DNA of 64,000 bases from Gemmatimonadaceae bacterium (GTDB lineage Bacteria > Gemmatimonadota > Gemmatimonadetes > Gemmatimonadales > Gemmatimonadaceae). How positions within the stretch are numbered: position 1 is the first letter of the stretch; the number at the start of each line of letters is the position of its first letter. The translations under genes were made by a program, and so were the position numbers. Below the pieces are notes generated by a model, which was not told the DNA's origin, ran no database searches, and was given only the letters and a program-made list of their open reading frames with translations. Below, piece after piece: positions 11,628-18,817 of the stretch. The DNA is taken from positions 1 through 64,000 of the forward strand of contig JADKJT010000029.1 of the NCBI GenBank assembly GCA_016720905.1, written 5' to 3'.

Positions 11628-12461
11628 TTACAGCCCCAGCGACAACTGCGACATGCCCGCGCCGTGTATCGCGCCGTCGGCACCGATCGGTCCGCAGGGT
11701 ACCGATTGAGAGGCCGCCCACACGCCGTCTCGTCGCCATCCAGCCCGGCGGAGCGCTTCGCGCGAGCGGCTGATGGCCGCGAGGGGAGTGTTATTGGTCT
11801 GGCTCAGATGGGCCAGGATGACGCCCCTCAGGCCGCGATGCGAGACGCTGGCCAGCAGGGACGCCGTGGCGCCGTTTGAGAGATGGCCGAGCGGCCCACC
11901 GATGCGTTGCTTGAGTGGCCACGGATAGGGCCCCTCGGCCAACATCCGCTCATCGTGATTCGATTCAATCACCAGAAGGTCGCAATCGGCGATCGCCGCC
12001 GGCAACGCTGCCGGCACATGCCCCAGATCGAGGGCGACGCCAACGCGGGCGCCACTGGCGCGATCCGTCAGTACGAGTGCAGCGCAGGCCCGAGCGTCGT
12101 GCGGGACGGCGATCGCGACGACATCAAAGCCGCACACCGACGTCGAGACGGCGAAGGAAAGCGCCCGGGTCTGCGATGGACCGCCGTCCGGGGAATCGGC
12201 GAGGGCCTGGAGTGTCTCGGGAACCGCATGAACGGGCCATCGCCATCGGGTGCTGGCAGCTCTCGCGCCGCTGGCGTGGTCGACGTGCTCATGCGTCAGC
12301 AGCAAGGCGGCCACGTGGTCCGGACGACGATCCGCCAGCGCGAAGCGCCGCGCGAGCAGGCGAGGCCCGAACCCCACGTCTACCAGCACGGAGCTTTCCG
12401 TGCCATCGATGAGGATCGCGTTGCCTCGACTGCCGCTGCCAAGCACCGTTACGCGCAACAC
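11628..12461 (-). CDS. YycJ/WalJ-like metallo-beta-lactamase-fold hydrolase
   Basis: 277 residues. It begins VTVLGSGSRGNAILID, the usual YycJ start. The metal-binding motif HEHVDH sits in LLLTHEHVDHASG (about residue 56). Further ligands are likely in PHDA and ESNHDERML, and H226 in VILAHLSQTNNTP. This is the YycJ/WalJ group, implicated in some species in DNA metabolism or cell-wall regulation; nuclease activity cannot be concluded from sequence. There is no adjacent WalRK system. It lies 38 bases after the GlmU-like gene and six bases before the carbonic anhydrase. Confidence 0.82.
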   Translation of the reverse strand: MLRVTVLGSGSRGNAILIDGTESSVLVDVGFGPRLLARRFALADRRPDHVAALLLTHEHVDHASGARAASTRWRWPVHAVPETLQALADSPDGGPSQTRALSFAVSTSVCGFDVVAIAVPHDARACAALVLTDRASGARVGVALDLGHVPAALPAAIADCDLLVIESNHDERMLAEGPYPWPLKQRIGGPLGHLSNGATASLLASVSHRGLRGVILAHLSQTNNTPLAAISRSREALRRAGWRRDGVWAASQSVPCGPIGADGAIHGAGMSQLSLGL

Positions 12462-12499
12462 GAGCCCGCCCGATCCTTACGCACGCGCCACGTCGGCCA

Positions 12500-13729
12500 T
12501 CAGCGTGTCGGCCACCGATGGTCGGCGATGGCGTGCGCGTAAACGGATTCCCAATGGGCGCGCTGACGTGCGTCGAGTTCGATCTGGCGACGGGCCATCA
12601 TGCGCGTCGCCGTCTCCAGAAACTTGTCCCGTTCGAACAGGGCGTACGGCGCGCGCGTGCCCCAGGAGAATGGTGCAACGGCTTTGGGTGGCATGGCATC
12701 CATCACGTTGGTACCGGCGCCCAGAACGCAGCCCGTGGTCAGTCGCATCCCGATTCCCGTCTTCACGTGGTCACCGAAGAACGTACCGGCAAACTGCAAT
12801 CCGGTGTTGCCCGCACCAGCCGTAGTCCACATGGCGACGGTCCCATAGGTGTTCTTCAGGTTGCTGGTAATCGTCCCGGCGCCGAGGTTGACCCAGCGCC
12901 CCAGAATCGAATGACCGACGAATCCGTCATGGCCCTTGTTGGCATGTCCGATGAATACGGACATGGACAGCTCCCCATGCACGCGACAGGTATCGCCAAT
13001 GGACGACGCCGCAATGCGATCGCCCGAGACATTTGTGTCGCACCCGATATAGCAAAGGCCGACGATACGGGTGAACGCCTGTACCGTCGCCCCGCGCCGC
13101 AGGAGTACCGGACCGCTGCGCGTGTCAAACACAGTGAACGGCTCGACGTTCGCGCCGGCTTCGACATACACCGGCGCCTCGCCGATGATCTGCGGACTGT
13201 GCGGGAGCAGGGAGACGGGCAGCGGCGTGGCGCCGAGCGCCGCCGCGAATGCCGGCACATCCTGCACCAATTGCGTTGACAGATGCCGGACGATATCCCA
13301 CACGGCGTCCAGCCACACACCATCCACCGACCTGACCACCGCGTCGATCGGCACCAATGACTCGAGCGCCAGTGTGCCATCGCGCAATGCCGCGGTCGAG
13401 AGTGGCGCCCGCAATCGCACCGCCGCCACCCGAGAGCCGACGTAGATCGCGTCGGCGGCGTCGGCCGTCGCCGTTCCCAGGACGGGAAGGGCGCGGGCAT
13501 TCACCAGCCACGTCTCCGCCGGCAACGGCAGGCTGGCCATCGGCGGGGCATCGAACTCCGCGAAATGCGCGAGATGTGGCGCTGCGATGCACGCATCGAC
13601 GCGCCGACCGAACCACAATGCCCACCGCTCGCGGCCGAGCAAAGCGCCAGCGCGCAGTTCGCTGATCGGTCGAGTGGTGGCAAACGGTTCGAACTCGCGC
13701 GCCTGCGCGTCGTCATAGAGAACGATCAC
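12500..13729 (-). CDS. GlmU-like putative sugar nucleotidyltransferase with left-handed beta-helix
   Basis: 409 residues, two parts. The N-terminal half starts IVLYDDAQAREFEPFATTRP, then ISELRAG, the hallmark of the alternative GlmU family best known in Bacteroidetes; it lacks the usual GxGTRM pyrophosphorylase loop. From about residue 190 a hexapeptide left-handed beta-helix follows (IGEAPVYVEAGANVEPFTV, then GHSILGRWVNLGAGTITSNL). The predicted role is UDP-GlcNAc supply (glucosamine-1-phosphate acetylation and uridylylation) for peptidoglycan and LPS; exact substrate unproven. Its ATG overlaps the stop of the mannose-1-phosphate guanylyltransferase gene by four bases, so the two are translationally coupled. 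Confidence 0.82.
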   Translation of the reverse strand: MIVLYDDAQAREFEPFATTRPISELRAGALLGRERWALWFGRRVDACIAAPHLAHFAEFDAPPMASLPLPAETWLVNARALPVLGTATADAADAIYVGSRVAAVRLRAPLSTAALRDGTLALESLVPIDAVVRSVDGVWLDAVWDIVRHLSTQLVQDVPAFAAALGATPLPVSLLPHSPQIIGEAPVYVEAGANVEPFTVFDTRSGPVLLRRGATVQAFTRIVGLCYIGCDTNVSGDRIAASSIGDTCRVHGELSMSVFIGHANKGHDGFVGHSILGRWVNLGAGTITSNLKNTYGTVAMWTTAGAGNTGLQFAGTFFGDHVKTGIGMRLTTGCVLGAGTNVMDAMPPKAVAPFSWGTRAPYALFERDKFLETATRMMARRQIELDARQRAHWESVYAHAIADHRWPTR

Positions 13730-14757
13730 GGCCCGCGGAGCTCCGGTGGCAGCGCATCCAGCAACACCTTCAGATCGGCCGCTCGTTCGCGGGTCGTCAC
13801 CATGACCACGCCCTCACGGGCCACCACCACCAGATCGTTCACCCCATACAGCACGACCGTCGTGCCTTCGGCGTGCACGACGTTGTCGCGGGCCTTGAGC
13901 AGGAACGACGGACCATTGGAGGCATTGCCGGCCTCATCGAGTGCCCGTACGCGATGCAGCGCGGCCCAAGTACCGACATCGTCCCATCCGAACCGGCCGG
14001 GAATGACCAGCACGCGATGACTGCGTTCAAGCACTCCCACATCGATGGCAATGGACTTCACCTGCTGGAAGAACGCGTTCAGGTCATCGCCGGCGGCATC
14101 CAGTGCCGGTTGCACTTCGGGGGTGTGCGCCCGGATTTCGTCCAGCAGATCGCCAACGCGCCACGCGAAGATGCCGGAATTCCAGAAGTATCCGTCGGCG
14201 ACCATCGTGGTGGCGCGTTCTCGATCCGGCTTCTCGACAAAACGCGCGACGCGACGGATCTGGTCTCGCAGCAACTCGCCCGGCTGGATATAGCCGAATC
14301 CCGGGTCTGGTCGGGTCGGCACGATGCCCACCGTGACCAAGGCGTGTTCGCGCGAGGCAATCTCGGCAGCCTCGGCCAGGGTCCGTTGAAAGCCATCCAC
14401 ATCACCAATCGCCCAGTCGGCGTGTACGCACACCATCACCGATTCCGGACCGGTGCGCGCCGCGATGGTCCGTGCCGCCCACGCCAGTGCCGCGCATGTT
14501 CCTGCCGGTCGCGGTTCGGCAATCACGTTCTCGGCCGGCAAGCCCGGCTCCATGACCAGCACCGCATCGCGCAGCGACGCGTTGGTGAGCACCAAGGTGC
14601 GTTCGAGCGGCGCCAGCGTCAGCAGCCGATCGATGGAATCACGCAGCATGGGGGCCGACGAGATCAGCGGCAGCAATTGCTTGGGTCTGTCCGGGGTGGA
14701 GAGCGGCCAGAACCGCGACCCCACGCCACCAGCGAGCACCACATTCCAGCGAATCAT
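13726..14757 (-). CDS. Mannose-1-phosphate guanylyltransferase (ManC-type)
   Basis: Makes GDP-mannose from GTP and mannose-1-phosphate for surface glycans. 343 residues, the short form without the C-terminal phosphomannose isomerase domain. Signatures: VVLAGGVGSRFWPLSTPDRP, then KQLLPL (nucleotide-binding loop); AEPRPAGTCAALAWAA; FVEKPDRERA (Lys of the FVEKP motif); YFWNSGIFAW; and GWDDVGTWAALHRV. It starts seven bases after the response regulator stop and overlaps the GlmU-like gene by four bases. Confidence 0.92.
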   Translation of the reverse strand: MIRWNVVLAGGVGSRFWPLSTPDRPKQLLPLISSAPMLRDSIDRLLTLAPLERTLVLTNASLRDAVLVMEPGLPAENVIAEPRPAGTCAALAWAARTIAARTGPESVMVCVHADWAIGDVDGFQRTLAEAAEIASREHALVTVGIVPTRPDPGFGYIQPGELLRDQIRRVARFVEKPDRERATTMVADGYFWNSGIFAWRVGDLLDEIRAHTPEVQPALDAAGDDLNAFFQQVKSIAIDVGVLERSHRVLVIPGRFGWDDVGTWAALHRVRALDEAGNASNGPSFLLKARDNVVHAEGTTVVLYGVNDLVVVAREGVVMVTTRERAADLKVLLDALPPELRGP

Positions 14758-14764
14758 GCGTTGG

Positions 14765-15229
14765 TCATGAAGAGAGCGAGGACATATCGACGAGCGCAGC
14801 GGGGGCGGTTTCCTGCAACGAGGACGTTTCGGCCAGCGTGAGTGTCACCACCCGCTCGTAGAGCCGGCGAGGACTGAATGGCTTGGTCATCACCCCCGAC
14901 ACGCCAAGGGCTTCCACCGCGCGCAGTTGCGCGTCTTGTCCGGCGGCGGTCAGAATCAGGCAGGGTACCTCGCGCCACCGGGCATCCGAACGCAGCACGG
15001 TCAGGATCTCCTGGCCACTCATGCCCGGCAACATCAGGTCGAGGATGATCAGGGCCATTTGGGGATGAGCGGCGAGCTGGGCAAATGCTCCGGATCCGTC
15101 ACTCGCCAACAACACACGGAATGGCCCCTGCTCGAGGCGCGTGCGGAGGATGAGTCCAATGTGCGGCTCATCGTCCACGACGAGGATCTCGACGCGTTCC
15201 TCGGCCTTGGGCGAGTGGGTCGTGCTCAG
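14765..15229 (-). CDS. Response regulator receiver-domain protein, start uncertain
   Basis: Single receiver domain without a DNA-binding output. Acidic pocket DDEP, phospho-acceptor Asp in LIILDLMLPGMSG, conserved Thr in LILTAAG, Lys in GVMTKPF. A GTG at 15178 would begin at VDDEP and delete the first beta strand. The open frame upstream reads ERVEILVVDDEP, which is clearly domain sequence, so translation must start earlier. No ATG, GTG or TTG is in frame for about 80 bases upstream of that; a CTG at 15229, overlapping the TGA of the roadblock gene (15226-15228), is the nearest candidate. An undetected indel is the alternative. Probably regulated with the roadblock protein. Confidence 0.75.
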   Translation of the reverse strand: MSTTHSPKAEERVEILVVDDEPHIGLILRTRLEQGPFRVLLASDGSGAFAQLAAHPQMALIILDLMLPGMSGQEILTVLRSDARWREVPCLILTAAGQDAQLRAVEALGVSGVMTKPFSPRRLYERVVTLTLAETSSLQETAPAALVDMSSLSS

Positions 15230-15579
15230 GCCAACGCCGCGATCTGCGCGCGGTGTCGGCGCAAGTCGAACAACATGGCGGCCAGATTCGCCGAAGGGCG
15301 GAGCAACACAAGCAGCAAGGCATCAGGCGAGACTGATGTCACCACCGCCGTGCCTCCGGAGTACTCGAGCACCATCAGCCCGAAGTCGCCACGCCCTGAG
15401 GCCAGGCCCATGTCGACAGCGGCCACTACCATGGGCGGCACGTGCGCCGCCAACCCTTCCGGGTCGAGTGCCCCCTCTGTTGCTCCGTCGATAAGCAGGC
15501 CGTCGCGTCCCAACACGATTGCTGCATCAACGCCGTCGCGACGCCGAAGCGCGCTGACCAGATCCCGGATGGTCGCCAT
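15226..15579 (-). CDS. Roadblock/LC7-domain protein
   Basis: Small single-domain protein of the MglB-like roadblock/longin family, which usually binds a Ras-like GTPase. It starts MATIRDLVSALRRRDGVDAA, then has the family strand IVLGRDGLLID, and later FGLMVLEYSGGTAVV. 117 residues from the ATG at 15579. An in-frame ATG at 15675 would add 32 residues that do not look like the domain. No MglA-type GTPase is in the window. The stop is shared with the region where the response regulator must begin, so the two proteins are probably made together. Confidence 0.72.
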   Translation of the reverse strand: MATIRDLVSALRRRDGVDAAIVLGRDGLLIDGATEGALDPEGLAAHVPPMVVAAVDMGLASGRGDFGLMVLEYSGGTAVVTSVSPDALLLVLLRPSANLAAMLFDLRRHRAQIAALA

Positions 15580-15673
15580 GGTGGAACGCTGGCCGCACTG
15601 CGGGGTGAAGTCAAGCATCCGAACCGCTTGCCCGGACACGAGTTGGGCGGTAACCTCCAACCTCGCTTCTGCC

Positions 15674-16300
15674 ATGGGGACTACCCTGATACTTCGTCTG
15701 TTCGGCGCGCGCCCATTCTCGCGGCGCGCCATGTCATTGCCCGCCCTGATCGCCGCCGCCGCCATGCTGGTTCGTTGTGGTGGAAGCGACAGCTTCCTCA
15801 CGCCGGCAAACTACGAAAACGTCGACCGGCAGTACGACGTGTGGGCGCTCAGTGGTTCCTCGTCGGCGCTCCCCGCGGGCTACCAGTTCACCTCGGAATC
15901 GTTGGTGCGTCCACAGGTGCTGGCGAATGGCTCGCTCAACTTCGACGTCGCCTTCGACATCACGCCGGCGGGGAAAGTGCTGGTGCTGCCGGCACGCCTT
16001 ATTGTGCCGTTGCCGCCCGCGGGCGCGCCATCGCTTGGCTTCGTGCGGCAACCGGGGGCCTACGAGCAGATTCAGCGCGCGACGGACAAGGGCTATGTGA
16101 CCGACAGCTCAACCACGTTGGCCGTGGGAGAGACGATCACCATTCGGCTCGCCAACTCGGGATGCGTCTACGGAGAGCCCTTCTACGCCAAGCTCACCAT
16201 CGACGAAATCAACGTGACGGAACGCCGCTTGCTCATGCGCACGCTGGTCAATCGGAATTGCGGCTATCGGTCGCTGGTGGCCGGCGTTCCCAAGGACTGA
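15674..16300 (+). CDS. Exported protein of unknown function, possible lipoprotein
   Basis: 208 residues from the ATG at 15674; an alternative ATG is at 15731 (MSLPALIAAAAMLVRCGGSD). The N-terminus has a hydrophobic stretch followed by Cys-Gly-Gly. This resembles a lipobox, but Val-Arg before the Cys is not the usual pattern, so lipidation is doubtful. The rest is a beta-rich domain (FDVAFDITPAGKVLVLPARL, then a pair of Cys in NSGC and NRNCGY that could form a disulfide). No family recognised. It is divergent from the roadblock gene and 42 bases upstream of serS. Confidence 0.65.
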   Translation: MGTTLILRLFGARPFSRRAMSLPALIAAAAMLVRCGGSDSFLTPANYENVDRQYDVWALSGSSSALPAGYQFTSESLVRPQVLANGSLNFDVAFDITPAGKVLVLPARLIVPLPPAGAPSLGFVRQPGAYEQIQRATDKGYVTDSSTTLAVGETITIRLANSGCVYGEPFYAKLTIDEINVTERRLLMRTLVNRNCGYRSLVAGVPKD

Positions 16301-16342
16301 GGAGTCTCCTCGTTCCACTGAATTCGACACTTCGTTTCTGAC

Positions 16343-17620
16343 ATGCACGATATTCGCCTGCTGCGAGATCAGCTTGACCTCCTGCGCGACGGGATGCGCC
16401 GTCGCGGCAAACTCGCCGAGTTGGCGCCCCTGTTGGATCAGGCCGAACTGCTCGAGCGCGAACGGCGCGGTGCGATTACCGAGCTTGAGTCACAGCAGGC
16501 GCGCCGAAACAAGGTGACACAAGACGTCGCCCAGCGCCGCAAGGCCGGCGAGGACGCGTCGGCACAGATCGCCGAGGGTCGCACTATTGGCGAGACGATT
16601 GCCACGCTGAATCAGCGACGTCTGGACGCCGAAGCGGCGGTGCAGAAGCTGTTGTTCGAATTGCCGAACATCACGCTGCCCGAGGTACCGGAGGGCGACG
16701 AGTCCGCCAACGTGGTCGTGCGTAGCTGGGGTACGCCGCGCACGGATGGTGCGGCGATCAAGCCGCACTGGGAAATCGGCGAGACCTTGGGCGTCCTCGA
16801 CCTGCCGCGCGGCGCAAAGATCAGCGGGTCGGGCTTCATCGTCTATCGCGGTGCCGGCGCCCGCCTGGTGCGATCGCTGATGAACATGATGCTCGATATC
16901 CACACGCAGGAACACGGCTACGAAGAATGCTGGGTGCCGTTGGTCGTCAATCGCGCCTCCATGACGGCGACGGCGCAGTTGCCGAAGTTTGAAGACGACA
17001 TGTATGCGCTGCGCGATCAGGACATGTTCCTCATCCCCACGGCCGAGGTGCCGGTCACCAATCTGTATCGCGACGAGATCCTTGAGGCCGCCGATCTGCC
17101 CAAGCGTTTCTGCGCGTTCAGCGCCTGTTTCCGTCAGGAAGCGGGGGCGGCCGGCAAGGACACGCGGGGACTGTTGCGGGTGCATGAATTCGACAAGGTC
17201 GAATTGGTGCGCTATGCGACGCCGGAGACGTCACTGCAGGAACTCGAGACGCTGACCGGACACGCCGAAGTCATTCTGCAGCGTCTCGGCCTGCCGTATC
17301 GCGTGGTGCTCCTGGCCGCCGGCGACACGGGATTCGCCAGCGCCAAAACGTATGACCTAGAGGTGTTCGCACCCGGCGTTGGCAAATGGCTTGAAGTCTC
17401 GAGCTGCAGTGTGTTCACCGATTTTCAGGCGCGACGCGCCAACATCCGGTATCGTCCCGCGCCGGGTGAATCGCCGCGGCTTGTGCACACCCTCAATGGG
17501 TCGGCGTTGGCGTTTTCGCGCATCATCGCGAGCCTGCTGGAGCACTGGCAGCAACCCGATGGCTCGGTGCGCATTCCGGATGCCCTGCAATCATATCTTG
17601 GTCGGGCCGAACTGCGATGA
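16343..17620 (+). CDS. serS: Seryl-tRNA synthetase
   Basis: Charges tRNA-Ser. 425 residues, typical. The N-terminal long antiparallel coiled coil (residues 1-110, rich in Glu/Arg/Gln) binds the variable arm of tRNA-Ser. The class II core has motif 2 FCAFSACFRQEAGAAGKDT, then RGLLRVHEF, and motif 3 HTLNGSALAFSRIIASLLE. LEVSSCSVFTDFQARRANIR is the serine/AMP site. Start at ATG 16343. Confidence 0.96.
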   Translation: MHDIRLLRDQLDLLRDGMRRRGKLAELAPLLDQAELLERERRGAITELESQQARRNKVTQDVAQRRKAGEDASAQIAEGRTIGETIATLNQRRLDAEAAVQKLLFELPNITLPEVPEGDESANVVVRSWGTPRTDGAAIKPHWEIGETLGVLDLPRGAKISGSGFIVYRGAGARLVRSLMNMMLDIHTQEHGYEECWVPLVVNRASMTATAQLPKFEDDMYALRDQDMFLIPTAEVPVTNLYRDEILEAADLPKRFCAFSACFRQEAGAAGKDTRGLLRVHEFDKVELVRYATPETSLQELETLTGHAEVILQRLGLPYRVVLLAAGDTGFASAKTYDLEVFAPGVGKWLEVSSCSVFTDFQARRANIRYRPAPGESPRLVHTLNGSALAFSRIIASLLEHWQQPDGSVRIPDALQSYLGRAELR

Positions 17621-17671
17621 GATTGCCGTCGATGCGAATCCGCGTAGTCGACGTCGGCTGACCGCGAACGG

Positions 17672-18817
17672 ATGCGTCGTCGTCGCTGGCCGGTGGTGCT
17701 CGTGGTGCTGGGCGTGCTGGCCCTGCTCGCCTGGTACGTGGGATATACCCAGCATGTGGTGACGCAATTGCGCGTGGATGCCGCGACACAGGGTCGCATG
17801 TATTCGCTCATTTATCGTGCGCTGCTGGACACGAGTGCCGCGGGAGAGGACAAGACGCCGGTATTGTTCGAGCTGGCGAAGCAGGTTCGGGAGTCGGGGT
17901 TGCCGCTGATCGTGACCGATGCCGACGGACGGGTCTCGGCCGCCGCGAATCTTCCCGTAGATCGTGTGTTCGATACAATGGCGTTCGTGAAAGAGCTCGA
18001 TCGTCGGAACGCGCCGATTCTGGAGCCGGGGTTTGGCGGCGTGCACTATGGCGATAGCCCGATTGTGCGCGGCTTGCGGGTCATCCCGTTGCTGCAGGCC
18101 GCCGGTATCGGACTGTTGCTCGCCTTCGGCCTGTACGCGCTGGTTGAGCGCGGACGCGCGGAACGCGAAAAAGTCTGGGCCGGCATGGCGCGAGAGGCCG
18201 CGCATCAACTGGGCACGCCGCTGTCGGCGATGGCGGGGTGGCTCGAGCTGCTGGGTGAGCAGGCCACCGCGCCGACCGCTCGACGCGCGGTGGAGGCGAT
18301 GACGCAGGATCTCACCCGGTTGGAACGGGTCTCGCACCGATTCGAGCGTATTGGCCGGCCCACGCGGAACGATGCCGTCGATTGCGCCGCCCTGGTGGAC
18401 CGTCTGGCGGCGTATTTCGCCGCGCGTGCGCCGACGCTTGCCCGTCAGGTGCACATTCGCAGCGAACATCCTGAAGGGGCGCTCGTGCGGCAGGGTGACG
18501 GTGTCCTGCTGGAATGGGTGCTCGAAGTGCTCATCAAGAATGCCATTGATGCCCTCGGCGGTCGTGATGGGGAAGTGGTGGTGTCGGCCAATCCGCTGCC
18601 GGAGGGCGGCGTGCGCATTCGGGTGGCCGACGATGGCCCCGGCGTTCCACGCGCGTTGCGCAAGCGAATCTTCGATGCCGGTTTCACCACCAAGGATCGT
18701 GGATGGGGCATCGGGTTGTCGTTGGCCCGACGAATCGTTGAAGAGAATCACGGCGGAAAACTTCTGCTCGCCGAGACTGATCGGGGGGCGGCGTTCGACG
18801 TTATCTTGCCCGGATGA
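17672..18817 (+). CDS. Membrane sensor histidine kinase, orphan
   Basis: 381 residues. First membrane segment 6-24, periplasmic sensor region about 26-135, second membrane segment about 137-157, then a short linker and the kinase core. The H-box reads AREAAHQLGTPLSAMAGW with phospho-acceptor H178; the N-box is EVLIKNAIDALGG, and the G boxes are DDGPGVP and GWGIGLSLARRI. No response regulator is adjacent. The stop overlaps the pcrA ATG at 18814 by four bases, so it is co-translated with a helicase gene, which is an unusual partner. The signal sensed is unknown. Confidence 0.9.
   Translation: MRRRRWPVVLVVLGVLALLAWYVGYTQHVVTQLRVDAATQGRMYSLIYRALLDTSAAGEDKTPVLFELAKQVRESGLPLIVTDADGRVSAAANLPVDRVFDTMAFVKELDRRNAPILEPGFGGVHYGDSPIVRGLRVIPLLQAAGIGLLLAFGLYALVERGRAEREKVWAGMAREAAHQLGTPLSAMAGWLELLGEQATAPTARRAVEAMTQDLTRLERVSHRFERIGRPTRNDAVDCAALVDRLAAYFAARAPTLARQVHIRSEHPEGALVRQGDGVLLEWVLEVLIKNAIDALGGRDGEVVVSANPLPEGGVRIRVADDGPGVPRALRKRIFDAGFTTKDRGWGIGLSLARRIVEENHGGKLLLAETDRGAAFDVILPG

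Noticed and set aside
10866..11879. 337-residue plus-strand frame after groEL
   Set aside because: Antisense shadow of the carbonic anhydrase gene, and it begins inside the terminator hairpin.
14927..15673. 5' extension of the exported protein's frame on the plus strand
   Set aside because: It lies antisense to the response regulator and roadblock genes, and the signal-like sequence starts only at 15674 or 15731.
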